A stretch of DNA of 44,386 nucleotides from Candidatus Heimdallarchaeota archaeon LC_3 (GTDB taxonomy: Archaea; Asgardarchaeota; Heimdallarchaeia; Hodarchaeales; LC-3), in assembly GCA_001940645.1 (NCBI GenBank), contig MDVS01000039.1, positions 1-44,386 on the forward strand, given 5' to 3'. Both the position numbers and the translations under genes were made by a program. A model generated the notes under the pieces. That model had not been told where the DNA came from and searched no databases. It saw nothing but the letters and a program-made list of their open reading frames with translations. Shown here in pieces: positions 7,937 to 16,681 of the stretch (position 1 is its first letter; the number at the start of each line of letters is the position of its first letter).

Positions 7937-8665
7937 TTGAAAACCAAATTTACCTCTATGTCTATTTTAACTCTGTTTCTTTTTCTTTCATTAAGATTTT
8001 TACCTGTTGCTGGCTCTGATTTAGAAATCAAAGCTTCTGTTGGAGATATGGAGTCTTTTGAGTTTCTTAAGTTTCAATCAAAAAAAAATATGACACTTTT
8101 CCAAACAGAAGAAGGGAAGACCGAGGAAGTTACTATTCAGAAAGGTTTCAAATATTCTATTAAAATTTCTTCGATAAATGAATCCACTACATCTCAGGAT
8201 GTTTTTTGTCAATTTATGACTGATTCATTTATTTCTGCTGAGGAGCATTGTGATTATTTTTCTTACCCTAACTTGGACGTATTTTTTCCTGATGATCATA
8301 TCATACCTACTGTTGATAACAAATCGTTTTGGGAAAAAAAAAGTAGATTTTACCTAGGTGATCAATATACCTATACCGTTACAGATGAGACGTTTGAAAT
8401 CAATCAAAGTTACACAATCAATATCCCGAATGCTACCCAAGAAATCCATACCGTTAATCGATTTAATTGGAAAGATGGTTGGATTGAATATTACTATTTA
8501 AAAAATAATTTGACGTCCAAAGATCCAGATATTAGTAGTCTTTTTCATGAAGTTGAAATCATTAAATTGGAGATTTCTAATGTTGGAATTACATTTTACG
8601 GGATATTCTATCCATTTTCTGTAATAATTTTTATTGGATTGATCAGATATCAGAAACGCAAGTAA
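7937..8665 (+). CDS. Secreted, C-terminally anchored surface protein
   Basis: The 242-residue protein starts at TTG 7937 (MKTKFTSMSILTLFLF...). It has a classic signal peptide with cleavage probably after LPVAGS near residue 27. The beta-rich exterior domain has Ser/Thr and Asn-x-Ser/Thr sites (for example NESTTS, NQSY and NNLTS) that could be N-glycosylated, and two cysteines about 16 residues apart (FCQFM and HCDYF). A C-terminal transmembrane helix (residues 217-237) followed by RYQKRK anchors it with the bulk outside. I recognise no family; such single-span surface proteins are common in Asgard archaea. Confidence 0.75.
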   Translation: MKTKFTSMSILTLFLFLSLRFLPVAGSDLEIKASVGDMESFEFLKFQSKKNMTLFQTEEGKTEEVTIQKGFKYSIKISSINESTTSQDVFCQFMTDSFISAEEHCDYFSYPNLDVFFPDDHIIPTVDNKSFWEKKSRFYLGDQYTYTVTDETFEINQSYTINIPNATQEIHTVNRFNWKDGWIEYYYLKNNLTSKDPDISSLFHEVEIIKLEISNVGITFYGIFYPFSVIIFIGLIRYQKRK

Positions 8666-8731
8666 AGTTTAAGAGAGCAAAGTTTGGAGGTTTATTGATT
8701 ATCTTAAAAAAGACATTAATATATTCTTAGT

Positions 8732-9043
8732 TCATCCTTTTTTGTTAGTTTCTTTAGCAGGAGCTACATATTTCGTCTTTAACGCTTGAAATTCACCATC
8801 TATAAACTCATTTAATTGTAAAATTATATTCTTCTCATCTTTATGTACAGAAAATCCATGATAAGACTTATTCTCGCTTTCTGGAATTTTAAAGTTGTTG
8901 AGAATCTCTTGGGGAAACTGTTCAATTCGATTTTCTTCATATGTTATTTTCTCTAATTTATTTAGAAGATGCATTGATGCAGGGACAGAACTGATTTGGT
9001 TTTGAGCAAAATTGATCGATCTTAATTTGGTTTTGAGACTTAT
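8732..9043 (-). pseudogene. Leucine-rich-repeat protein remnant
   Basis: The frame from the minus-strand stop at 9044-9046 to the stop at 8732 encodes at least one full and one partial LRR: LRSINFAQNQISSVPASMHL, then LEKITYEENRIEQFPQEI (pattern LxxLxxxxNxIxxxP). An ATG exists only at 8974, inside the first repeat. LRR proteins carry many tandem repeats for protein binding; only the last two survive here, so this is a truncated remnant or the 3' end of a gene cut off by a nonsense change. The C-terminal cap (ILQLNEFIDGEFQALKTKY) is not an LRR. Confidence 0.6.
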
Positions 9044-9328
9044 TTAGTTAAATTAGATAACATTCTATCAATTGAATTAAATCCTTTTCTTACAACTTCT
9101 CTTTATACTTATCACATTCATAATGATATTGATGAGACAATCAATACCCTGAAATCCTTAGATTCATCTTGGGATAGTCCAGAGGATGATTATTCGTACA
9201 AATCATGGATAAACCAAATTTATAGAGATGTTGAGGAAGAAAAAAACACTCCAATTTGGGAGGATACACCTGGAAGAATAATCAAAATAATAGATTTCTT
9301 TCAGTATTCATACCATTTCGTCATGTAA
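9026..9328 (+). pseudogene. Start-less coding fragment, possible N-terminal part of the M50-like gene
   Basis: The frame opens after a TAA at 9023-9025 and ends in TAA at 9326-9328. The roughly 100-residue product is protein-like (LSIELNPFLTTSLYTYHI, then an acidic helix NQIYRDVEEEKN) but has no ATG, GTG or TTG near its beginning. It overlaps the next gene by about 70 bases in another frame. In YydH-like M50 membrane proteins an N-terminal soluble, often PqqD-like domain precedes the first transmembrane helix, so this may be that domain separated by a frameshift between 9256 and 9328. Confidence 0.45.
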
Positions 9329-10173
9329 TTCTTGTTTTATCTTTAATCTTATTATTCGGATTCTGGACTAGTTCTGGAACAGCAATAATAACAGAATTGT
9401 TGACTAATCGAAGAGTATTGTACTCTGACGTAATATTAATCCTTCCAACTTTCTATTTTTCCAGATTATTATTTACTCCAATTCACGAATTTGGTAACAA
9501 TTTCTGGTATTATATGTTTAATCAAAAATCAGGGGTCTTCTTTATTAATATTCGTGGACTAATTCGTTTTCAAGGTATTACTGACTTACCTGATTTATTG
9601 TTTTTACCAAAATTGTATCAAAGAGCACTGGTCTCCTTGGGAGGACTATGGGCAGAACTAGTTTTTCTAACATTGCTACTATTACTATTTACTCCATTTC
9701 AAATGTCGTTTCTTGCTTTTGTTGTAAGTTTAAGAGTATTTTTTAGTCTTATTTGGAACATAAATATGCTATCAACGGGATCTGATGGACATAAATTAAT
9801 AACTGATATAATAGGGTTTCCAACTTTAGGCGAAGCTTATAATGAATATCTTGTCCGCAAGGTAGCTAACGTTCCCTTAAAAGATACTCTCTACAATAGA
9901 AGAGTGTTAATTACTATAAAATTATTTATTATTTTTGCATTTGGGTTTGTTGGAGTCTTAATTATTCTTCAAATAAATTATTTTGGGAGATTGTTCTTAC
10001 TGTTAATATCTACGACTCTGAATATTTATACAGACTATATTTTTATTTTGGTAATGCTAGTAATATCATATTTATATTTTATTGATTTTATAGTGTTTGT
10101 TTTAAGAAGAATACGCTTCTATGGACAATTCTTATCTATAAGAAAAGAACGAATCAGAAATCTAAAAAAATGA
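9256..10173 (+). CDS. M50/YydH-like multi-pass membrane protein, inactive zinc site
   Basis: The 305-residue protein from TTG 9256 has about six membrane helices. The order follows peptide zinc-metalloprotease (M50, YydH/SagE-neighbourhood) proteins: a helix with FTPIHEFGNNFW where active enzymes have HExxH, a loop ending DLLFLPKLYQRALVSLGGLWAEL, and INMLSTGSDGHKLITDI in place of the conserved N-L-x-P-x-D-G motif. The second zinc-binding His is Asn (HEFGN), so proteolysis is unlikely unless the site is rearranged; the DG-containing motif survives. Active relatives cleave membrane or exported peptides. The start is uncertain because an open frame in another phase precedes it. Confidence 0.65.
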   Translation: MGGYTWKNNQNNRFLSVFIPFRHVILVLSLILLFGFWTSSGTAIITELLTNRRVLYSDVILILPTFYFSRLLFTPIHEFGNNFWYYMFNQKSGVFFINIRGLIRFQGITDLPDLLFLPKLYQRALVSLGGLWAELVFLTLLLLLFTPFQMSFLAFVVSLRVFFSLIWNINMLSTGSDGHKLITDIIGFPTLGEAYNEYLVRKVANVPLKDTLYNRRVLITIKLFIIFAFGFVGVLIILQINYFGRLFLLLISTTLNIYTDYIFILVMLVISYLYFIDFIVFVLRRIRFYGQFLSIRKERIRNLKK

Positions 10174-10180
10174 ATTCATG

Positions 10181-10348
10181 TTAAATTACACGATTACCTC
10201 TTTTTGTCCAATAAATATTTTTAAATTCCCCATGACGAATTGACACTTCTTCGACGTAGATTTGAAACGACCTAACTAGATCTTCTTTCAAAAACAGAGT
10301 TAATTTGATCTTCGTCTCATCACATAAAATCTTAATTGAATCTATCAA
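10181..10348 (-). pseudogene. C-terminal piece of the nuclease-like domain, downstream of an amber stop
   Basis: After the TAG that ends the 10385-12340 gene, the same frame continues for 68 codons to TAA at 10181-10183. The first TTG in it is at 10348. The sequence ITIVSGKKIDEKLIDSIKIL and FLKEDLVRSFQIYVEEV matches the pattern that closes restriction-endonuclease-fold domains (a strand ending in a hydroxyl residue, a helix with D-x-L, then a strand and a [D/E]-[D/E]-L-[V/I]-R helix). It therefore looks like the missing end of the upstream protein, which would be 719 residues long, and not a separate gene. Confidence 0.6.
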
Positions 10349-10384
10349 TTTTTCATCAATTTTTTTTCCAGAAACAATCGTTAT

Positions 10385-12340
10385 CTATTTGGTTTGAAAA
10401 AATTGTATCGCTTCAACAACTTGATTTAACAATCCCTCATTATTTTTCAATGTTAAAACGTTGTTAGAACCACCATGGGCTTTAGCAATTCCAATAACAT
10501 TGTAATTTGTACCCTGCCAATCAATAGAAAAGTTAAAATCACCATATTCTACAGGAGAATGAGGTCTAATGCCACCATTAAAAAAATGACTGACTATTCT
10601 TTGTATACAATTACCGTAGTAATTAATCATACAATTTCTACAATTTAAACGCCCATAATTGTCACATTTTTCCCTTAATCGATTTTCTATAATAGCTAGA
10701 TGATTCCTTCTGAGTTCATGTGGTACTTCATTTAAATTTGGTATTCTATTTCCTTCAATTAGTAGTTCTAACCCTATTAACGATTGAAAAGTTGTCTTCC
10801 TGATCATTAATTGAGTAGGAATTATTTTGATTATTTCATCCCGCGCTAACCTTTTTTCTGTCCCTAGCTCTTGAAAATAGTTGTTGAGTATTTCCTTCCC
10901 AATGCTTGTACTGATTAAGGTCATTTTATGAGATAATGTATGATCACTTTGATGACCACATTGCAATTCAGGGATTGACTCAATATTAATATTTTCCCCA
11001 CATTTTGTACAAAAAATTTTGGTTTGGGATTTAATGGTCAAATTACTTCCTAAAGGCTGATCACAATTTGGACAGCATACACGCTCCAAACAAGTAGGAT
11101 CACTACACACAGTATCAAAAATATTGATAAAAAGTAATCTGAAATTTTTTGCAATTTCGAATAAATCATAATTGTGGAGAGTGACAGTATGGTTAGTGTA
11201 TTTTAATTTTAAGATTTCTTTTGAAATTGAATGCAGCAACCTTCTATCCTTTTTATATCTTAATTTATTATTCAAAATTTCAGAATCCTCGGGACTCTTA
11301 ATTAATAGAGAAGATAATGGATTATTAATTCTTAATGATTCAAGCTTTCCCTGAAGATTTAATAAAAAGCTAATAACTTCGTTTTTTATAGCATTTTTTC
11401 TAAATTTACCATTAATAAACATTTTTCCTTCTTGTAAGACTTTAGCTTGTCGTTGTTCATTTAAAAAAGTAAATTTATGTGTTGATCTGATTCGTTCCTT
11501 CCTTTCCAACTGATCCCGATAAATCTGTTTATGAGCAAGATCTTTATCAGTTAAGGTTACTTTTTTTGCATCTCTCGGATCGAGTTGGATCTGATCAAAG
11601 GAAGCAGAAATGACAGAATCACTACCGAAAATGTTATCAACAAGTTCCTTGAGGAGTTGAATACTTACTACTTTAAAACCAAGACTTCGATTTAATATAT
11701 CTTTGACATTGACAAGTATTTTACCTATTCTAGCCTTGATAACGAAATAATCTAAATCCTTTTTTATCCAGATGGTCGTATTTTCGTGTGAATAAACGTA
11801 ATCAGGTTCTAATGACTCTGGATTAATAAAATTAATTATTGATTGAAAAAATATTTCGATTTCTAATATTTCGTTTTCCTGAAACTCGAAAACTTTTAAC
11901 TCAAGACTTCTGACCGTAGGAAGATCATGTTCAGCTAAGATCTCATTTTGCAGGGTAATATTTTCAGTAATAAGGTCCCTTAAATGATCTAAATTTTCAA
12001 AGTCTAAAATTCCTTTAAGTTGCATAAAATAAAATGAAGGATATGATCCATGTTTGTAATCTAAAAAGAGATTTTCTAAATAATTTATTAATTCCGTATT
12101 TAATTTTGATATAATTAAATCTATAATAATATCGGTTATTCCGTATTCTTTCAAGTAAGAATAAATGTCGTGTCTGGAAAATATAGCGATTCCACGAAGA
12201 TCGACATATTCATTACGAAGAAGCACTCTTTCCTCCCCATAGATTTGTTTTAAAATATTTATCAATTCACTTCTGGGGAAGAAATGACACCAATTACTGA
12301 TTATAATTTTTTTTTCATCAGTGATGATGATTTCATTCAT
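10385..12340 (-). CDS. Large zinc-finger protein with REase-like C-terminal domain, interrupted by TAG
   Basis: The 651-residue protein is not recognised as a whole. Residues 1-350 are mixed helical and strand sequence without a familiar motif. Residues 412-447 form a Zn ribbon (C422-C423-P-N-C426, then FCTKCGEN with C444 and C447), and residues 559-578 hold four more Cys (C559, C567, C570, C578) that could bind metal or an Fe-S cluster. From 590 on, FSIDWQGTNYNVIGIAKAHG followed by LLNQVVEAIQFF resembles the D-(x)n-[E/Q]-x-K core of restriction-endonuclease-like domains, though the E position is Ile. The domain is cut off by TAG at 10385-10387 while its remainder is encoded in frame beyond. 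DNA or RNA processing, perhaps defence, is a guess. Confidence 0.6.
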   Translation of the reverse strand: MNEIIITDEKKIIISNWCHFFPRSELINILKQIYGEERVLLRNEYVDLRGIAIFSRHDIYSYLKEYGITDIIIDLIISKLNTELINYLENLFLDYKHGSYPSFYFMQLKGILDFENLDHLRDLITENITLQNEILAEHDLPTVRSLELKVFEFQENEILEIEIFFQSIINFINPESLEPDYVYSHENTTIWIKKDLDYFVIKARIGKILVNVKDILNRSLGFKVVSIQLLKELVDNIFGSDSVISASFDQIQLDPRDAKKVTLTDKDLAHKQIYRDQLERKERIRSTHKFTFLNEQRQAKVLQEGKMFINGKFRKNAIKNEVISFLLNLQGKLESLRINNPLSSLLIKSPEDSEILNNKLRYKKDRRLLHSISKEILKLKYTNHTVTLHNYDLFEIAKNFRLLFINIFDTVCSDPTCLERVCCPNCDQPLGSNLTIKSQTKIFCTKCGENINIESIPELQCGHQSDHTLSHKMTLISTSIGKEILNNYFQELGTEKRLARDEIIKIIPTQLMIRKTTFQSLIGLELLIEGNRIPNLNEVPHELRRNHLAIIENRLREKCDNYGRLNCRNCMINYYGNCIQRIVSHFFNGGIRPHSPVEYGDFNFSIDWQGTNYNVIGIAKAHGGSNNVLTLKNNEGLLNQVVEAIQFFQTK

Positions 12341-12473
12341 AATTTCATGTACTCTGAATTCTATAATCGAAATTAGTTTTAATTTACTTTCATTAATTCC
12401 AATATTGCATTATTTTATTCATTACTTTACATATTGTGGAATATTAAGGTCAAATAATCAAAAATTATCTTTT

Positions 12474-12791
12474 TTAACCGAACCGTAATGTCCAGATTCC
12501 TTCTTGTTCATCATAAGATCCTCTTGTATTTAGCCCGATTAACGCGTCTATTGTTTTCTGTATAATTGTAAAATGATTGTTGTCACGAGTTCCCCATAAG
12601 AGATATAATTCCTGTTTTTCAGATTGGAAAACTGCACCGAAATATTCCAATAGGATTCCAAGGAGATACCATTTTTCTCTTTCATTGTGATAAATTGAGG
12701 GTTTTTTGAATAAGGAAAATAATTTTTCATAATTCTTTTCCTTTTTCCAATCGTGTTCTTTGGAATACTTATCTAGTATTCTAAAATCCAT
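12474..12791 (-). CDS. Small hypothetical protein, second gene of an overlapping pair
   Basis: The 105-residue soluble protein (MDFRILDKYSKEHDW...) is rich in Trp and Tyr and has no recognisable motif; the middle (EREKWYLLGILLEYFGAVF) is a likely amphipathic helix. Its ATG at 12791 overlaps the last 11 bases of the upstream secreted gene, so translation is probably coupled. An alternative 60-codon frame inside it is only a shadow. Function unknown. Confidence 0.6.
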   Translation of the reverse strand: MDFRILDKYSKEHDWKKEKNYEKLFSLFKKPSIYHNEREKWYLLGILLEYFGAVFQSEKQELYLLWGTRDNNHFTIIQKTIDALIGLNTRGSYDEQEGIWTLRFG

Positions 12792-13014
12792 TTTCGATCC
12801 AACTATCTCCTATATCAATACTTTCTGGTATTTCACATCCTTGAGTTTTACAATCTAATACAAAATCGAATTCATTATAAATTAACTCACTCTTATCTGA
12901 ATTAGAACTAATAGATGACGATTCTATCGTGTTTATTCCTGTAGTAGCACTCATAATAAATAAAACAGCTATTACTATATGCATTAGTCTAGTTTTCTGA
13001 ATTTTTTCTAACAT
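12781..13014 (-). CDS. Small secreted or membrane-tethered protein, first gene of an overlapping pair
   Basis: The 77-residue protein has a single hydrophobic segment (residues 10-25, HIVIAVLFIMSATTGI) preceded by basic residues, which acts as a signal peptide or N-terminal anchor. A short Ser-rich exterior stretch follows, then a segment with two Cys (LDCKTQGC) that could form a disulfide. The end is acidic. It is divergent from the gene at 13130 and overlaps the following gene by 11 bases. No family recognised. Confidence 0.55.
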   Translation of the reverse strand: MLEKIQKTRLMHIVIAVLFIMSATTGINTIESSSISSNSDKSELIYNEFDFVLDCKTQGCEIPESIDIGDSWIENGF

Positions 13015-13129
13015 TTTGTAACACCACAGGAATTTGGTGTCCTTATGCTTAAAAATTCAGCGCAGCTAAGACCGACATTCTGGGAAAAATTTATGAAAGG
13101 CAAAGAATGTTGAAATCTTAGGTGATTTG

Positions 13130-14599
13130 ATGAATAAACAATCTTCTTTTTTGAAAAATGATTCTGTACTTGATCAAAAAATTATCGAAAATATCAAGAT
13201 GGGTTACAAGAAGTGTCGAGAATTCTTTTCCAAGTATGATAATCAGGGATTAGACCTTTACACAAAAGAAAAGAAGAAATTTTTACGCGAACTAAGTTTG
13301 GATTTCTATTCTCAATTTAAGGCTTATAAAGACCTATTTTCAGTTAATTCTGAAGCAATAGAAGAGACTATCCGACGGCATCAGTTTGTTCCGATTATAT
13401 TTCGTGAAGGTGGATTTGAATATCCATTATCTTTCACCATTTTTATGGATCGAATAAAGGATATTAATGTTATTCCCGCTAAAATTCCAGATTTTTCCAA
13501 ACTTGATTACTTTTTCTCATCTTTTCCATCATCACGAGGACTGAACGACTTTTTACATCATTTCTATAAAATTGTTAAGCTAATGGTTATTCCTCTAAGA
13601 AAGAGAGAAGAAATGATATTAAAGACTCTCACCAATACACATTTTTTGCGTCAAGACTCACAAGGAGAGTATCGGACGACTCCCCCTAGCAACGCTGATG
13701 TTCTTCAACAATTAAATCTGGGTAGTAAACAGGAAAAGAAAATTGAAAGAGCTTTGACTCTTCTACATTCTTTTAAAATTTGTAAAATCAGTGGAATAAT
13801 AATGAATATGAGTAAAATCGGGTATTATTATGTATTAGTCGATAAGAAGAATAGAGACGAACATAAGGATACGAATTTACTCCCTTATTCAGTTTGGGAA
13901 CTAGATTTTCATGATTATACATCTAATATTTATTGTGTACCTTTCGAGAGGACACAAGATCTGTTAAAGGACTATGATTATATCCCTTTACAAAATTGGT
14001 ATTGGAACATTAATTTCCATGATTATAACTATAAAAATGAAAATCCTTGGAAAACATTCACAATCCCTAATTTTCTTGACAAAAACTTCCAGACTAAATT
14101 CAATAAATGGCCCTTGACAGAATTACTTAGCTGGGATTTGAAAAATTGGGAAAAAGAAGTTATTGAGAATCTGAGCAGAATTAATAATTTGTCAATTAAT
14201 AACCTAAATGAGCTATCGCCAAATACAAATAAAGATCAGATCATTCGTTTTGTTAAAAAGCTAGGTAGTGATGAGGTATTCCAGTATTATTCAAACATAA
14301 ACTTCCTAGATATTGATTTTAAGATATCATTTAGGATAACAATAAGAGAAAAAGATTTATTTAAAGATGTCATCGCACAGCTAATGGTTTTCCCGATTGC
14401 TCACATTTTTACTATTGATTCTGACCAATTTCAAGAAGCTATAGGGTATATTCATTGTCCTACACATGTTGTGGCTAATCTTATAAGAAATTTTACAGAA
14501 TTAAAAGAAAATTATCCTTTAGAGCGATTTCATTATTCATTTTCAGGAATGAAAAAGCTCAGTCGTTGTTTAAACATTTATCGATCTGTTTCCAAATGA
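13130..14599 (+). CDS. Unrecognised 489-residue protein with possible HTH and ACT/RAM-like regions
   Basis: The TTG at 13127 is directly followed by ATG 13130, which is preferred as start. The N-terminal 180 residues are helical with basic patches. Residues 185-235 (PPSNADVLQQLNL, then IERALTLLHSFKICKISGII) read like a winged helix with a wing strand (GYYYVLVDKK). Towards the C-terminus a strand-helix-strand stretch (FKISFRITIREKDLFKDVIA, then FTIDSDQFQEAIGYIHCP and a helix) is reminiscent of the ligand-binding fold of Lrp/AsnC regulators. These are weak, eye-only similarities. The gene is divergent from the small overlapping pair at 12474-13014. Confidence 0.6.
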   Translation: MNKQSSFLKNDSVLDQKIIENIKMGYKKCREFFSKYDNQGLDLYTKEKKKFLRELSLDFYSQFKAYKDLFSVNSEAIEETIRRHQFVPIIFREGGFEYPLSFTIFMDRIKDINVIPAKIPDFSKLDYFFSSFPSSRGLNDFLHHFYKIVKLMVIPLRKREEMILKTLTNTHFLRQDSQGEYRTTPPSNADVLQQLNLGSKQEKKIERALTLLHSFKICKISGIIMNMSKIGYYYVLVDKKNRDEHKDTNLLPYSVWELDFHDYTSNIYCVPFERTQDLLKDYDYIPLQNWYWNINFHDYNYKNENPWKTFTIPNFLDKNFQTKFNKWPLTELLSWDLKNWEKEVIENLSRINNLSINNLNELSPNTNKDQIIRFVKKLGSDEVFQYYSNINFLDIDFKISFRITIREKDLFKDVIAQLMVFPIAHIFTIDSDQFQEAIGYIHCPTHVVANLIRNFTELKENYPLERFHYSFSGMKKLSRCLNIYRSVSK

Positions 14600-14618
14600 A
14601 AGAAGATGTAAATAAATA

Positions 14619-14826
14619 GTGAATTACTTAGTCACTAGGGAATTCTAAAGTACAACTAACCGGTCCTAATGGATTAGAGGTTTTGATCAATAAAATGGCT
14701 GAAGATGGATGGGAACCAGTAAATATCACTTGTGATAATCCTTATCAAAAAAGAACAACATATCTTTGCTTGATGAAACGAGAGGAAACTGCTGATTTAT
14801 CGTTGGATGATTTGGTCCAGATATGA
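14619..14826 (+). pseudogene. DUF4177-like small protein, frameshifted
   Basis: GTG 14619 opens VNYLVTREF and then hits TAA at 14646; a second frame continues KVQLTGPNGLEVLINKMAED and GWEPVNI to TGA at 14824-14826. Joined, the two halves match the DUF4177 pattern: an opening strand, a helix with L-[I/L]-N-x-[M/L]-[A/G]-x-[D/E]-G-W-E, then a strand ending KR. One base change in length near 14640-14650 would restore a protein of about 69 residues. Neither half alone has a full domain, so this is a frameshifted gene or a sequence error. Confidence 0.55.
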
Positions 14827-14912
14827 ATCCTAAGATACTGAAAAAATTAATTACTTTATGAACTTCAGTATATTAATAGTGTTTAGTTTGTCTGGTATCA
14901 ATTGTTGTTTTA

Positions 14913-16463
14913 CTACCACGCTTTACTTAACTCTTGTAAGCTCCATATGTAATAATTAATTATCATAAATCCCTCAATATTTATTTTTTCTACTAAATTG
15001 ATCATTTGGTTCATTACTACCTTCGCTTCAGAAAAATTTTTACTTTTTAAACTGTTTTTGAATTTTGTAAATAAATTCTCATAATAGATGAGTAGTGAAT
15101 TAAAGTCTAACCTTCCCTTGTCCTTAAATAGATAATCTGATATAAATAATTGTTCCAGATTATATTTCATTATTGCTGCTTTTTCGTTCTCCTCTAGGGA
15201 TGAGTATTTTAGTTCTAGAGCTTTATAATACCGTATTAGATCGTTCACTCCTTCGTCAGATTTTCTTTGAGATATACGAAATATATTAGTTAGTTTCTCT
15301 GGATTTCGGTCTGTCAATAAGTTTTTAACGAATCTCAATAATGTTTTAACATCTTCTGACATTTTTTTGTTAATTGTTATTTGTAATGTTCCTAGCATCG
15401 TATTTGTGATCATCTTTGCTTTGTCGCGCTCGTTTGCATATGTAAGACTTCGAATTAATGGACTTAGGTAATGTAAATCAACATTGTTTGCATCATTATG
15501 TAGGTAATTTCGGTATTCCTGTAAAATCAATTCTCGAAATTTATTCTTAATTTTGTTCCAGAGCTCCGTATGTACATCTTCAGGAGGGATATCATAAAAA
15601 AGTATCATTTTATTAGTATTGCTGGTTCTAAAAGGTTTGTTATAGCTTATTTCTTTTAATAGCCATTCTTTATCAAATAGGTCTTCATTTATTATTTCTA
15701 GACTTTTCTCCTCCAGATTTAAATAAAGACATTCTTCTAAATATCCATAAATGTTGAAATTTATTGTCGATCCTGGTATAGTCTTTTCTTTTGTTAAAAG
15801 ATTTTTTGCTTCCTCTCGTTTCCCGATGAGCCGTAAGATTCGTGTATGTAACAAAATATCATTAGTAATTATCTTAGGTTCATAATAATCCTTAGACTTA
15901 TCTAAATAATATAATATATCTGAAGGATCTACTTTATCAATCAAATAATAGGATAAGAATAACCATAAGGTTGGTTCCTCACATTTGTCTAAATATCTGA
16001 TGATATCTTCTTTGACATCAGATTCGAATACGATTAAATTGTTGTTAATAAAATATGACCAGAATAAATCTAGGACTCTTCTATTATACGATTGTTCAAT
16101 ATCAGTACCATAGCGATTAAGATGTTTTAGCGATATCAACATATTTTGGAAGTACGGAAACCCTTTCTCTTGGTTAGGATCGGAAAATTCTAGCAAGTTC
16201 TTAGCAACAAATGAATCAACATAGATACGTACTCCCATTGAATATTTATCGATCATCATTTTTCCTTTATTAATTAATGTACTATTTTCTAATACTTCTC
16301 CCAATAAAATCAGGTTAGAGGCAAAAGAAATTGTTAGAAAACGATAATCTGATTCTGATTTGGAATTAGCAATTAAATTATCAATTAATGAGATGAAATC
16401 CTGCAAATAATCAATAGTGAATACATTTTTGATTTCATCGGCTTGATTCAAGATTTTTAACAC
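14913..16463 (-). CDS. Unrecognised 516-residue all-helical protein
   Basis: The protein is almost entirely predicted helix, with heptad-like Leu/Ile spacing and many Asn, Lys and Glu; the order of helices (for example LLHTRILRLIGKREEAKNLL, then LYYENLFTKFKNSLKSKNFSEAK) resembles TPR or other helical hairpin scaffolds. The two segments containing GKREEAKNLL and KNFSEAKVVMNQM look like TPR-type second helices. There is no catalytic motif, signal peptide or membrane helix. Such solenoids usually bind proteins. Its start is ATG 16463 within a region lacking other candidates. No family recognised. Confidence 0.65.
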   Translation of the reverse strand: MLKILNQADEIKNVFTIDYLQDFISLIDNLIANSKSESDYRFLTISFASNLILLGEVLENSTLINKGKMMIDKYSMGVRIYVDSFVAKNLLEFSDPNQEKGFPYFQNMLISLKHLNRYGTDIEQSYNRRVLDLFWSYFINNNLIVFESDVKEDIIRYLDKCEEPTLWLFLSYYLIDKVDPSDILYYLDKSKDYYEPKIITNDILLHTRILRLIGKREEAKNLLTKEKTIPGSTINFNIYGYLEECLYLNLEEKSLEIINEDLFDKEWLLKEISYNKPFRTSNTNKMILFYDIPPEDVHTELWNKIKNKFRELILQEYRNYLHNDANNVDLHYLSPLIRSLTYANERDKAKMITNTMLGTLQITINKKMSEDVKTLLRFVKNLLTDRNPEKLTNIFRISQRKSDEGVNDLIRYYKALELKYSSLEENEKAAIMKYNLEQLFISDYLFKDKGRLDFNSLLIYYENLFTKFKNSLKSKNFSEAKVVMNQMINLVEKINIEGFMIINYYIWSLQELSKAW

Positions 16464-16681
16464 CTAAGTCATTAGTAAGATAAACATTCTTAAGAATAAT
16501 GAGTCCATTCATATGTTTTCTAGCAAAAATCTCTAGATAAATATGAGATAATAGAAGAGATAACAGTATTTATTAAAGATATCACTATTTTTTATCGACT
16601 CACCCTAGTTCTATTCATGAAAATAATTCGTCAAACTTAGGAAGAAAAACATATAGAATAGAAATTTCATGGGCTTTATAA

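Noticed and set aside
10385..10387. General stop-codon reassignment (TAG or TAA as sense)
   Set aside because: Clearly intact genes in the window end with TAA, TAG and TGA at normal places, and the two in-frame stops found are different codons, so a genome-wide change of code is unlikely.
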